Below are positions 1 to 13,443 of a stretch of 64,000 bases of DNA, one piece after another. The notes under the pieces were generated by a model, which was given only the letters and a program-made list of their open reading frames with translations, was not told the origin of the DNA and searched no databases. Made by a program: the position numbers and the translations under genes. Numbering within the stretch: position 1 is the first letter of the stretch; each line of letters begins with the position of its first letter. Origin of the DNA: Glandiceps talaboti (lineage: Eukaryota; Hemichordata; Enteropneusta; Spengelidae); NCBI RefSeq assembly GCF_964340395.1, contig NW_027554290.1, positions 221,001 through 285,000 on the forward strand, read 5' to 3'.

Positions 1-720
1 AATCCTACACACAATGGTCTAAGATGAAGTATCTCGCACTCTTTAGGAAAATAATCCCATACACCAATGGTCTAAGATGGAGTATCTCACACTCGTTGGG
101 AAAATAATCCCATACACCAATGGTCTAAGATGGAGTATCTCACACTTGTTAGGAAAATAATCCCACACACCAATGGTCTAAGATGGAGTATCTCACACTT
201 GTTAGGAAAATAATCCTACACACAATGGTCTAAGATGAAGTATCTCGCACTCTTTAGGAAAATAATCCCATACACCAATGGTCTAAGATGGAGTATCTCA
301 CACTCGTTGGGAAAATAATCCCATACACCAATGGTCTAAGATGGAGTATCTCACACTCGTTGAAAAAATAATCTCACACACCAATGGTCTAAGATGGAGT
401 ATCTCACACTCGTTAGGAAAATAATTCCACACACCAATGGTCTAATATGGAGTATCTCACACTCGTTAGGAAAAAAATTCCATACACCAATGGTCTAAGA
501 TGGAGTATCTCACACTCGTTAGGAAAATAATCTCACACACCAATGGTCTAAGATGAAGTATCTCGCACTCATTAGGAAAATAATCCCACACACCAATGGT
601 CTAAGATGGAGTATCTCACACTCGTTAGGAAAATAATCCCGTGCACCAATGGTCTAAGATGGAGTATCTCACACTTGTTAGGAAAATAATCCCATACACC
701 AATGGTCTAAGATGGAGTAT

Positions 721-750
721 CTCACACACCAATGGTCTAAGATGGAGTAT
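721..750 (+). repeat. 30-bp truncated monomer, first of 47
   Basis: Here AGTATCTCACAC runs straight into ACCAATGG, so the 23-bp stretch TCGTTAGG through to the next CTCACAC is missing. Counting the first C of CTCACACACC, domain I copies are at 721, 1966, 4691, 6729, 8449, 11227, 14322, 15565, 18501, 20434, 21735 and 24408. Domain II copies are at 26341, 28271, 29620, 30548, 31793, 33460, 34599, 35526, 36560 and 37540. Domain III copies are at 38097, 38863, 39629, 40081, 41062, 41828, 42280, 47124, 47629, 48029, 49537, 50303, 51069, 53263, 54029, 54795, 55247, 56017, 56783, 57549, 58001, 58982, 60010, 60776 and 61228. Most follow a CCCGTACACC monomer and a CCCATACACC monomer, so they descend from one event. 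Confidence 0.9.
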
Positions 751-1627
751 CTCACTCTCGTTAGGAAAATAATCCTACACACAATGGTCTAAGATCGAGT
801 ATCTCACAATTGTTAGGAAAATAATCCCACACACCAATGGCCTAAGATGGAGTATCTCACACTCGTTAGGAAAATAATCCTACACACAATGGTCTAAGAT
901 CGAGTATCTCACACTTGTTAGGAAAATAATCCCACACACCAATGGTCTAAGATGGAGTATCTCACACTCGTTAGGAAAATAATTCCACACACCAATGGTC
1001 TAATATGGAGTATCTCACACTCGTTAGGAAAAAAATTCCATACACCAATGGTCTAAGATGGAGTATCTCACACTCGTTAGGAAAATAATTCCACACACCA
1101 ATGGTCTAATATGGAGTATCTCACACTCGTTAGGAAAATAATCTCACACACCAATGGTCTAAGATGGAGTATCTCGCACTCATTAGGAAAATAATCCAAC
1201 ACACCAATGGTCTAAGATGGAGTATCTCACACTCGTTGAGAAAATAATTCCACACACCAATGGTCTAAGATGGAGTACCTCACACTCGTTAGGAAAATAT
1301 TTCCACACACCAATGATCTAAGATTCAGTATCTCACACTCGTTAGGAAAATAATTCCACACACCAATGGTCTAATATAGAGTATCTCACACTCGTTAGGA
1401 TAATAATCCCATACACCAATGGTCTAAGATGAAGTATCTCACACTCGTTTGGAAAATAATTCCACACACCAATGGTCTAAGATGGAGTATCTCACACTCG
1501 TTAGGAAAATAATTCCACACACCAATGGTCTAAGATGGAGTATCTCACACTCGTTAGGAAAATAATCTCACACACCAATGGTCTAAGATGGAGTATCTCA
1601 CACTCGTTAGGAAAATAATTCCACACA

Positions 1628-1680
1628 CCAATGGTCTAAGATGGAGTATCTCACACTCGTTAGGAAAATAATTCCACACA
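1628..1680 (+). repeat. Representative canonical 53-bp monomer (TTCC subtype)
   Basis: This is a clean example of the commonest monomer. It runs from CCAATGG to the base before the next CCAATGG at 1681. It has GATGGAG in the middle, CTCACACTCGTTAGG after it, the A-rich AAAATAAT segment, then TTCCACACA. Close variants change GATGG to ATATGG (usually written AATATGG), TTCC to TCCC, or GTTAGG to GTTGGG or GTTGAG. These changes are linked: the same combinations recur as subtypes, and their order defines the higher-order repeats. Confidence 0.95.
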
Positions 1681-1965
1681 CCAATGGTCTAAGATGGAGT
1701 ATCTCACACTCGTTAGGAAAATAATCCCATACACCAATGGTCTAAGATGAAGTATTTCACACTCGTTAGGAAAATAATTCCACACACCAATGGTCTAAGA
1801 TGGAGTATCTCACACTCGTTAGGAAAATAATCCTACACACAATGGTCTAAGATCGAGTATCTCACAATTGTTAGGAAAATAATCCCACACACCAATGGCC
1901 TAAGATGGAGTATCTCACACTCGTTAGGAAAATAATCCTACACACAATGGTCTAAGATCGAGTAT

Positions 1966-1995
1966 CTCACACACCAATGGTCTAAGATGGAGTAT
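1966..1995 (+). repeat. Truncated monomer with a different left partner
   Basis: At 1966, and at its duplicate at 8449, the truncation joins a 52-bp GATCGAG monomer to CTCACACACCAATGG, in place of the usual CCATACACC/GATGGAG partner. The monomer to the right carries the TCTCACTCTCG change seen also after the truncation at 721. This is either a second independent deletion at the same microhomology or a recombinant between the 721-type junction and a GATCGAG monomer. Confidence 0.8.
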
Positions 1996-4327
1996 CTCAC
2001 TCTCGTTAGGAACATAATCCTACACACAATGGTCTAAGATCGAGTATCTCACAATTGTTAGGAAAATAATCCCACACACCAATGGCCTAAGATGGAGTAT
2101 CTCACACTCGTTAGGAAAATAATCCTACACACAATGGTCTAAGATCGAGTATCTCACACTTGTTAGGAAAATAATCCCACACACCAATGGTCTAAGATGG
2201 AGTATCTCACACTCGTTAGGAAAATAATTCCACACACCAATGGTCTAATATGGAGTATCTCACACTCGTTAGGAAAAAAATTCCATACACCAATGGTCTA
2301 AGATGGAGTATCTCACACTCGTTAGGAAAATAATCTCACACACCAATGGTCTAAGATGAAGTATCTCGCACTCATTAGGAAAATAATCCCACACACCAAT
2401 GGTCTAAGATGGAGTATCTCACACTCGTTGGGAAAATAATCCCACACACCAATGGTCTAAGATGGAGTATCTGACACTCGTTAGGAAAATAATCCCATAC
2501 ACCAATGGTCTGAGATGGAGTATCTCACACTCGTTAGGAAAATAATCCTACACACAATGGTCTAAGATCGAGTATCTCACAATTGTTAGGAAAATAATTC
2601 CACACACCAATGGTCTAAGATGGAGTATCTCACACTCGTTAGGAAAATAATCCTACACACAATGGTCTAAGATCGAGTATCTCACACTTGTTAGGAAAAT
2701 AATCCCACACACCAATGGTCTAAGATGGAGTATCTCACACTCGTTAGGAAAATAATTCCACACACCAATGGTCTAATATGGAGTATCTCACACTCGTTAG
2801 GAAAATAATCTTACACACAATGGTCTAAGATCGAGTATCTCACACTTGTTAGGAAAATAATCCCATACACCAATGGTCTAAGATGGAGTATCTCACACTC
2901 GTTAGGAAAATAATTCCACACACCAATGGTCTAATATGGAGTATCTCACACTCGTTAGGAAAATAATCTCACACACCAATGGTCTAAGATGGAGTATCTC
3001 GCACTCATTAGGAAAATAATCCAACACACCAATGGTCTAAGATGGAGTATCTCACACTCGTTGAGAAAATAATTCCACACACCAATGGTCTAAGATGGAG
3101 TACCTCACACTCGTTAGGAAAATAATTCCACACACCAATGATCTAAGATTCAGTATCTCACACTCGTTAGGAAAATAATTCCACACACCAATGGTCTAAT
3201 ATGGAGTATCTCACACTCGTTAGGATAATAATCCCATACACCAATGGTCTAAGATGAAGTATCTCACACTCGTTTGGAAAATAATTCCACACACCAATGG
3301 TCTAAGATGGAGTATCTCACACTCGTTAGGAAAATAATTCCACACACCAATGGTCTAAGATTGAGTATCTCACACTCGTTAGGAAAATAATCTCACACAC
3401 CAATGGTCTAAGATGGAGTATCTCACACTCGTTAGGAAAATAATTCCACACACCAATGGTCTAAGATGGAGTATCTCACACTCGTTAGGAAAATAATTCC
3501 ACACACCAATGGTCTAAGATGGAGTATCTCACACTCGTTAGGAAAATAATCCCATACACCAATGGTCTAAGATGAAGTATTTCACACTCGTTAGGAAAAT
3601 AATTCCACACACCAATGGTCTAAGATGGAGTATCTCACACTCGTTAGGAAAATAATCCTACACACAATGGTCTAAGATCGAGTATCTCACACTTGTTAGG
3701 AAAATAATCCCACAAACCAATGGTCTAAGATGGAGTATTTCACACTCGTTAGGAAAATAATCCTACACACAATGGTCTAAGATCGAGTATCTCACACTTG
3801 GTAGGAAAATAATCCCACACACCAATGGTCTAAGATGGAGTATCTCACACTCGTTAGGAAAATAATTCCACACACCAATGGTCTAATATGGAGTATCTCA
3901 CACTCGTTAGGAAAATAATCCTACACACAATGGTCTAAGATCGAGTATCTCACACTTGTTAGGAAAATAATCCCACAAACCAATGGTCTAAGATGGAGTA
4001 TCTCACACTCGTTAGGAAAATAATTCCACACACCAATGGTCTAATATGGAGTATCTCACACTTGTTAGGAAAATAATCCCACACACCAATGGTGTAAGAT
4101 GGAGTATCTCACACTCGTCAGGAAAATAATTCCACACACCAATGATCTAATATGGAGTATCTCACACTCGTTAGGAAAATAATCCTACACACAATGGTCT
4201 AAGATGAAGTATCTCGCACTCATTAGGCAAATAATCCCATACACCAATGGTCTAAGATGGAGTATCTCACACTCGTTGGGAAAATAATCCCATACATCAA
4301 TCGTCTAATATGGAGTATCTCACACTC

Positions 4328-4343
4328 GTTGAAAAAAAAAATC
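4328..4343 (+). repeat. A10-run monomer variant
   Basis: CGTTG is followed by ten A and then ATCTCACACACC minus its first A, where most monomers have AGGAAAATAAT. The same A10 run is in copies 2, 3 and 4 of the large unit, at 10811, 18085 and 23992 (position of GTTG), unchanged in length. In domain II two related monomers near 34184 and 36145 have nine A followed by TTTC. Confidence 0.85.
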
Positions 4344-4856
4344 TCACACACCAATGGTCTAAGATGGAGTATCTCAAACTCGTTGAGAAAATAATTCCAC
4401 ACACCAATGGTCTAAGATGGAGTATCTCACACTCGTTAGGAAAATAATTCCACACACCAATGGTGTAATATGGAGTATCTCACACTCGTTAGGAAAATAA
4501 TCCCATACACCAATGGTGTAAGATGAAGTATCTCACACTCGTTAGGAAAATAATCTCACACACCAATGGTCTAAGATGGAGTATCTCACACTCGTTAGGA
4601 AAATAATCCCGTACACCAATGGTCTAAGATGGAGTATCTCACACTTGTTAGGAAAATAATCCCATACACCAATGGTCTAAGATGGAGTATCTCACACACC
4701 AATGGTCTAAGATGGAGTATCTCACACTCGTTAGGAAAATAATCCTACACACAATGGTCTAAGATCGAGTATCTCACACTTGTTAGGAAAATAATCCCAC
4801 ACACCAATGGTCTAAGATGGAGTATCTCACACTCGTTAGGAAAATAATCCTACACA

Positions 4857-4908
4857 CAATGGTCTAAGATCGAGTATCTCACACTTGTTAGGAAAATAAT
4901 CCCACACA
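4857..4908 (+). repeat. Representative 52-bp monomer (TCGAG subtype)
   Basis: This subtype starts after TCCTACACA and has CAATGG in place of CCAATGG, so one C is missing and the spacing is 52 bp. Two other changes travel with it: GATCGAG in place of GATGGAG, and CACTTGTTAGG in place of CACTCGTTAGG. The same triplet of changes recurs across all 64 kb, so the subtype formed once and was amplified. A sister 52-bp subtype shares CCTACACACAATGG but has GATGAAG, TCTCGCACTC and TTTAGG; examples begin near 6009, 13444, 19925 and 25832. Confidence 0.93.
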
Positions 4909-6008
4909 CCAATGGTCTAAGATGGAGTATCTCACACTCGTTAGGAAAATAATTCCACACACCAATGGTCTAATATGGAGTATCTCACACTCGTTAGGAA
5001 AATAATCTTACACACAATGGTCTAAGATCGAGTATCTCACACTTGTTAGGAAAATAATCCCATACACAAATGGTCTAAGATGGAGTATCTCACACTCGTT
5101 AGGAAAATAATTCCACACACCAATGGTCTAATATGGAGTATCTCACACTCGTTAGGAAAATAATCTCACACACCAATGGTCTAAGATGGAGTATTTCGCA
5201 CTCATTAGGAAAATAATCCCACACACCAATGGTCTAAGATGGAGTATCTCACACTCGTTGAGAAAATTATTCCACACACCAATGGTCTAAGATGGAGTAT
5301 CTCACACTCGTTAGGAAAATAATTCCACACACCAATGGTCTAAGATTGAGTATCTCACACTCGTTAGGAAAATAATTCCACACACCAATGGTCTAATATG
5401 GAGTATCTCACACTCGTTAGGAAAATAATCCCATACACCAATGGTCTAAGATGAAGTATCTCACACTCGTTAGGAAAATAATTCCACACACCAATGGTCT
5501 AAGATGGAGTATCTCACACTCGTTAGGAAAATAATTCCACACACCAATGGTCTAAGATGGAGTATCTCACACTCGTTAGGAAAATAATCTCACACACCAA
5601 TGGTCTAAGATGGAGTATCTCACACTCGTTAGGAAAATAATTCCACACACCAATGGTCTAAGATGGAGTATCTCACACTCGTTAGGAAAATAATTCCACA
5701 CACCAATGGTCTAAGATGGAGTATCTCACACTCGTTAGGAAAATAATCCCATACACCAATGGTCTAAGATGAAGTATTTCACACTCGTTAGGAAAATAAT
5801 TCCACACACCAATGGTCTAAGATGGAGTATCTCACACTCGTTAGGAAAATAATCCTACACACAATGGTCTAAGATCGAGTATCTCACACTTGTTAGGAAA
5901 ATAATCCCACACACCAATGGTCTAAGATGGAGTATCTCACACTCGTTAGGAAAATAATCCCACACACCAATGGTCTAAGATGGAGTATCTCACACTCGTT
6001 GGGAAAAT

Positions 6009-9000
6009 AATCCTACACACAATGGTCTAAGATGAAGTATCTCGCACTCTTTAGGAAAATAATCCCATACACCAATGGTCTAAGATGGAGTATCTCACAC
6101 TCGTTGGGAAAATAATCCCATACACCAATGGTCTAAGATGGAGTATCTCACACTTGTTAGGAAAATAATCCCACACACCAATGGTCTAAGATGGAGTATC
6201 TCACACTTGTTAGGAAAATAATCCTACACACAATGGTCTAAGATGAAGTATCTCGCACTCTTTAGGAAAATAATCCCATACACCAATGGTCTAAGATGGA
6301 GTATCTCACACTCGTTGGGAAAATAATCCCATACACCAATGGTCTAAGATGGAGTATCTCACACTCGTTGAAAAAATAATCTCACACACCAATGGTCTAA
6401 GATGGAGTATCTCACACTCGTTAGGAAAATAATTCCACACACCAATGGTCTAATATGGAGTATCTCACACTCGTTAGGAAAAAAATTCCATACACCAATG
6501 GTCTAAGATGGAGTATCTCACACTCGTTAGGAAAATAATCTCACACACCAATGGTCTAAGATGAAGTATCTCGCACTCATTAGGAAAATAATCCCACACA
6601 CCAATGGTCTAAGATGGAGTATCTCACACTCGTTAGGAAAATAATCCCGTACACCAATGGTCTAAGATGGAGTATCTCACACTTGTTAGGAAAATAATCC
6701 CATACACCAATGGTCTAAGATGGAGTATCTCACACACCAATGGTCTAAGATGGAGTATCTCTCTCTCGTTAGGAAAATAATCCTACACACAATGGTCTAA
6801 GATCGAGTATCTCACAATTGTTAGGAAAATAATCCCACACACCAATGGCCTAAGATGGAGTATCTCACACTCGTTAGGAAAATAATCCTACACACAATGG
6901 TCTAAGATCGAGTATCTCACACTTGTTAGGAAAATAATCCCACACACCAATGGTCTAAGATGGAGTATCTCACACTCGTTAGGAAAATAATTCCACACAC
7001 CAATGGTCTAATATGGAGTATCTCACACTCGTTAGGAAAAAAATTCCATACACCAATGGTCTAAGATGGAGTATCTCACACTCGTTAGGAAAATAATCTC
7101 ACACACCAATGGTCTAAGATGAAGTATCTCGCACTCATTAGGAAAATAATCCCACACACCAATGGTCTAAGATGGAGTATCTCACACTCGTTGGGAAAAT
7201 AATCCCATACACCAATGGTCTAAGATGGAGTATCTCACACTCGTTAGGAAAATATTCCCATACACCAATGGTCTGAGATGGAGTATCTCACACTCGTTCG
7301 GAAAATAATCCTACACACAATGGTCTAAGATCGAGTATCTCACAATTGTTAGGAAAATAATTCCACACACCAATGGTCTAAGATGGAGTATCTCACACTC
7401 GTTAGGAAAATAATCCTACACACAATGGTCTAAGATCGAGTATCTCACACTTGTTAGGAAAATAATCCCACACACCAATGGTCTAAGATGGAGTATCTCA
7501 CACTCGTTAGGAAAATAATTCCACACACCAATGGTCTAAGATCGAGTATCTCACACTTGTTAGGAAAATAATCCCATACACCAATGGTCTAAGATGGAGT
7601 ATCTCACACTCGTTAGGAAAATAATTCCACACACCAATGGTCTAATATGGAGTATCTCACACTCGTTAGGAAAATAATCTCACACACCAATGGTCTAAGA
7701 TGGAGTATCTCGCACTCATTAGGAAAATAATCCAACACACCAATGGTCTAAGATGGAGTATCTCACACTCGTTGAGAAAATAATTCCACACACCAATGGT
7801 CTAAGATGGAGTACCTCACACTCGTTAGGAAAATAATTCCACACACCAATGATCTAAGATTCAGTATCTCACACTCGTTAGGAAAATAATTCCACACACC
7901 AATGGTCTAATATGGAGTATCTCACACTCGTTAGGATAATAATCCCATACACCAATGGTCTAAGATGAAGTATCTCACACTCGTTTGGAAAATAATTCCA
8001 CACACCAATGGTCTAAGATGGAGTATCTCACACTCGTTAGGAAAATAATTCCACACACCAATGGTCTAAGATGGAGTATCTCACACTCGTTAGGAAAATA
8101 ATCTCACACACCAATGGTCTAAGATGGAGTATCTCACACTCGTTAGGAAAATAATTCCACACACCAATGGTCTAAGATGGAGTATCTCACACTCGTTAGG
8201 AAAATAATCCCATACACCAATGGTCTAAGATGAAGTATTTCACACTCGTTAGGAAAATAATTCCACACACCAATGGTCTAAGATGGAGTATCTCACACTC
8301 GTTAGGAAAATAATCCTACACACAATGGTCTAAGATCGAGTATCTCACAATTGTTAGGAAAATAATCCCACACACCAATGGCCTAAGATGGAGTATCTCA
8401 CACTCGTTAGGAAAATAATCCTACACACAATGGTCTAAGATCGAGTATCTCACACACCAATGGTCTAAGATGGAGTATCTCACTCTCGTTAGGAAAATAA
8501 TCCTACACACAATGGTCTAAGATCGAGTATCTCACAATTGTTAGGAAAATAATCCCACACACCAATGGCCTAAGATGGAGTATCTCACACTCGTTAGGAA
8601 AATAATCCTACACACAATGGTCTAAGATCGAGTATCTCACACTTGTTAGGAAAATAATCCCACACACCAATGGTCTAAGATGGAGTATCTCACACTCGTT
8701 AGGAAAATAATTCCACACACCAATGGTCTAATATGGAGTATCTCACACTCGTTAGGAAAAAAATTTCATACACCAATGGTCTAAGATGGAGTATCTCACA
8801 CTCGTTAGGAAAATAATCTCACACACCAATGGTCTAAGATGAAGTATCTCGCACTCATTAGGAAAATAATCCCACACACCAATGGTCTAAGATGGAGTAT
8901 CTCACACTCGTTGGGAAAATAATCCCACACACCAATGGTCTAAGATGGAGTATCTCACACTCGTTAGGAAAATAATCCCATACACCAATGGTCTGAGATG

Positions 9001-12000
9001 GAGTATCTCACACTCGTTAGGAAAATAATCCTACACACAATGGTCTAAGATCGAGTATCTCACAATTGTTAGGAAAATAATTCCACACACCAATGGTCTA
9101 AGATGGAGTATCTCACACTCGTTAGGAAAATAATCCTACACACAATGGTCTAAGATCGAGTATCTCACACTTGTTAGGAAAATAATCCCACACACCAATG
9201 GTCTAAGATGGAGTATCTCACACTCGTTAGGAAAATAATTCCACACACCAATGGTCTAATATGGAGTATCTCACACTCGTTAGGAAAATAATCTTACACA
9301 CAATGGTCTAAGATCGAGTATCTCACACTTGTTAGGAAAATAATCCCATACACCAATGGTCTAAGATGGAGTATCTCACACTCGTTAGGAAAATAATTCC
9401 ACACACCAATGGTCTAATATGGAGTATCTCACACTCGTTAGGAAAATAATCTCACACACCAATGGTCTAAGATGGAGTATCTCGCACTCATTAGGAAAAT
9501 AATCCAACACACCAATGGTCTAAGATGGAGTATCTCACACTCGTTGAGAAAATAATTCCACACACCAATGGTCTAAGATGGAGTACCTCACACTCGTTAG
9601 GAAAATAATTCCACACACCAATGATCTAAGATTCATTATCTCACACTCGTTAGGAAAATAATTCCACACACCAATGGTCTAATATGGAGTATCTCACACT
9701 CGTTAGGATAATAATCCCATACACCAATGGTCTAAGATGAAGTATCTCACACTCGTTTGGAAAATAATTCCACACACCAATGGTCTAAGATGGAGTATCT
9801 CACACTCGTTAGGAAAATAATTCCACACACCAATGGTCTAAGATGGAGTATCTCACACTCGTTAGGAAAATAATCTCACACACCAATGGTCTAAGATGGA
9901 GTATCTCACACTCGTTAGGAAAATAATTCCACACACCAATGGTCTAAGATGGAGTATCTCACACTCGTTAGGAAAATAATTCCACACACCAATGGTCTAA
10001 GATGGAGTATCTCACACTCGTTAGGAAAATAATCCCATACACCAATGGTCTAAGATGAAGTATTTCACACTCGTTAGGAAAATAATTCCACACACCAATG
10101 GTCTAAGATGGAGTATCTCACACTCGTTAGGAAAATAATCCTACACACAATGGTCTAAGATCGAGTATCTCACACTTGTTAGGAAAATAATCCCACAAAC
10201 CAATGGTCTAAGATGGAGTATTTCACACTCGTTAGGAAAATAATCCTACACACAATGGTCTAAGATCGAGTATCTCACACTTGGTAGGAAAATAATCCCA
10301 CACACCAATGGTCTAAGATGGAGTATCTCACACTCGTTAGGAAAATAATTCCACACACCAATGGTCTAATATGGAGTATCTCACACTCGTTAGGAAAATA
10401 ATCCTACACACAATGGTCTAAGATCGAGTATCTCACACTTGTTAGGAAAATAATCCCACAAACCAATGGTCTAAGATGGAGTATCTCACACTCGTTAGGA
10501 AAATAATTCCACACACCAATGGTCTAATATGGAGTATCTCACACTTGTTAGGAAAATAATCCCACACACCAATGGTGTAAGATGGAGTATCTCACACTCG
10601 TCAGGAAAATAATTCCACACACCAATGATCTAATATGGAGTATCTCACACTCGTTAGGAAAATAATCCTACACACAATGGTCTAAGATGAAGTATCTCGC
10701 ACTCATTAGGCAAATAATCCCATACACCAATGGTCTAAGATGGAGTATCTCACACTCGTTGGGAAAATAATCCCATACATCAATCGTCTAATATGGAGTA
10801 TCTCACACTCGTTGAAAAAAAAAATCTCACACACCAATGGTCTAAGATGGAGTATCTCAAACTCGTTGAGAAAATAATTCCACACACCAATGGTCTAAGA
10901 TGGAGTATCTCACACTCGTTAGGAAAATAATTCCACACACTAATGGTCTAAGATGGAGTATCTCACACTCGTTAGGAAAATAATTCCACACACCAATGGT
11001 GTAATATGGAGTATCTCACACTCGTTAGGAAAATAATCCCATACACCAATGGTGTAAGATGAAGTATCTCACACTCGTTAGGAAAATAATCTCACACACC
11101 AATGGTCTAAGATGGAGTATCTCACACTCGTTAGGAAAATAATCCCGTACACCAATGGTCTAAGATGGAGTATCTCACACTTGTTAGGAAAATAATCCCA
11201 TACACCAATGGTCTAAGATGGAGTATCTCACACACCAATGGTCTAAGATGGAGTATCTCACACTCGTTAGGAAAATAATCCTACACACAATGGTCTAAGA
11301 TCGAGTATCTCACACTTGTTAGGAAAATAATCCCACACACCAATGGTCTAAGATGGAGTATCTCACACTCGTTAGGAAAATAATCCTACACACAATGGTC
11401 TAAGATCGAGTATCTCACACTTGTTAGGAAAATAATCCCACACACCAATGGTCTAAGATGGAGTATCTCACACTCGTTAGGAAAATAATTCCACACACCA
11501 ATGGTCTAATATGGAGTATCTCACACTCGTTAGGAAAATAATCTTACACACAATGGTCTAAGATCGAGTATCTCACACTTGTTAGGAAAATAATCCCATA
11601 CACCAATGGTCTAAGATGGAGTATCTCACACTCGTTAGGAAAATAATTCCACACACCAATGGTCTAATATGGAGTATCTCACACTCGTTAGGAAAATAAT
11701 CTCACACACCAATGGTCTAAGATGGAGTATCTCGCACTCATTAGGAAAATAATCCCACACACCAATGGTCTAAGATGGAGTATCTCACACTCGTTGAGAA
11801 AATAATTCCACACACCAATGGTCTAAGATGGAGTATCTCACACTCGTTAGGAAAATATTCCCATACACCAATGGTCTGAGATGGAGTATCTCACACTCGT
11901 TCGGAAAATAATCCTACACACAATGGTCTAAGATCGAGTATCTCACAATTGTTAGGAAAATAATTCCACACACCAATGGTCTAAGATGGAGTATCTCACA

Positions 12001-13443
12001 CTCGTTAGGAAAATAATCCTACACACAATGGTCTAAGATCGAGTATCTCACACTTGTTAGGAAAATAATCCCACACACCAATGGTCTAAGATGGAGTATC
12101 TCACACTCGTTAGGAAAATAATTCCACACACCAATGGTCTAAGATCGAGTATCTCACACTTGTTAGGAAAATAATCCCATACACCAATGGTCTAAGATGG
12201 AGTATCTCACACTCGTTAGGAAAATAATTCCACACACCAATGGTCTAATATGGAGTATCTCACACTCGTTAGGAAAATAATCTCACACACCAATGGTCTA
12301 AGATGGAGTATCTCGCACTCATTAGGAAAATAATCCAACACACCAATGGTCTAAGATGGAGTATCTCACACTCGTTGAGAAAATAATTCCACACACCAAT
12401 GGTCTAAGATGGAGTACCTCACACTCGTTAGGAAAATAATTCCACACACCAATGATCTAAGATTCAGTATCTCACACTCGTTAGGAAAATAATTCCACAC
12501 ACCAATGGTCTAATATGGAGTATCTCACACTCGTTAGGATAATAATCCCATACACCAATGGTCTAAGATGAAGTATCTCACACTCGTTTGGAAAATAATT
12601 CCACACACCAATGGTCTAAGATGGAGTATCTCACACTCGTTAGGAAAATAATTCCACACACCAATGGTCTAAGATGGAGTATCTCACACTCGTTAGGAAA
12701 ATAATTCCACACACCAATGGTCTAAGATTGAGTATCTCACACTCGTTAGGAAAATAATTCCACACACCAATGGTCTAATATGGAGTATCTCACACTCGTT
12801 AGGAAAATAATCCCATACACCAATGGTCTAAGATGAAGTATCTCACACTCGTTAGGAAAATAATTCCACACACCAATGGTCTAAGATGGAGTATCTCACA
12901 CTCGTTAGGAAAATAATTCCACACACCAATGGTCTAAGATGGAGTATCTCACACTCGTTAGGAAAATAATCTCACACACCAATGGTCTAAGATGGAGTAT
13001 CTCACACTCGTTAGGAAAATAATTCCACACACCAATGGTCTAAGATGGAGTATCTCACACTCGTTAGGAAAATAATTCCACACACCAATGGTCTAAGATG
13101 GAGTATCTCACACTCGTTAGGAAAATAATCCCATACACCAATGGTCTAAGATGAAGTATTTCACACTCGTTAGGAAAATAATTCCACACACCAATGGTCT
13201 AAGATGGAGTATCTCACACTCGTTAGGAAAATAATCCTACACACAATGGTCTAAGATCGAGTATCTCACACTTGTTAGGAAAATAATCCCACACACCAAT
13301 GGTCTAAGATGGAGTATCTCACACTCGTTAGGAAAATAATTCCACACACCAATGGTCTAATATGGAGTATCTCACACTTGTTAGGAAAATAATCCCACAC
13401 ACCAATGGTCTAAGATGGAGTATCTCACACTCGTTGGGAAAAT
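6009..13443. repeat. Higher-order repeat copy 2, 7435 bp, domain I
   Basis: This copy follows copy 1 monomer for monomer but is 1427 bp longer. Tracking landmarks, the offset to copy 1 is 6008 bp at the start, 6536 by 7731, 6483 from 8449 to about 10811, 6536 from about 11041, 7382 at 12723, and 7435 at the end. Each jump is a whole number of monomers: 528, 53, 53, 846 and 53 bp. This is the pattern expected from unequal exchange or replication slippage in register, not from small random indels. Confidence 0.85.
11857..12705. repeat. 846-bp extra block in copy 2, duplicate of about 7254-8102
   Basis: The block begins with the unusual ATTCCCATACACC followed by GGTCTGAG, which also occurs at 7254. 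It then includes the CAACACACC, TACCTCAC, GATTCAG and GTTTGG variants in the same order. The offset is 4603 bp throughout, for example GTTTGG at 7983 and 12586. The match stops near 12705, where TTCCACAC replaces TCTCACAC. Its presence lengthens copy 2 by 846 bp, or 16 monomers, relative to copy 1. Ends are approximate because flanking monomers are so alike. Confidence 0.8.

Larger units (their letters stand above)
1..6008. repeat. Higher-order repeat copy 1, about 6 kb unit, domain I
   Basis: The first copy opens with TCCTACACACAATGG followed by GATGAAG, CTCGCACTC and TTTAGG. The same opening recurs at 6009. Matching landmarks are exactly 6008 bp apart over at least the first 1 kb: the truncated monomer at 721 and 6729, the GGCCTAAG variant at 841 and 6849, and the GGAAAAAAATTCC variant beginning at 1021 and 7029. 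Inside the copy, shorter segments repeat themselves; for example the rare GTTTGG variant occurs at 1447 and 3272. The start is set by the window edge, so the true left border is unknown. Confidence 0.85.
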
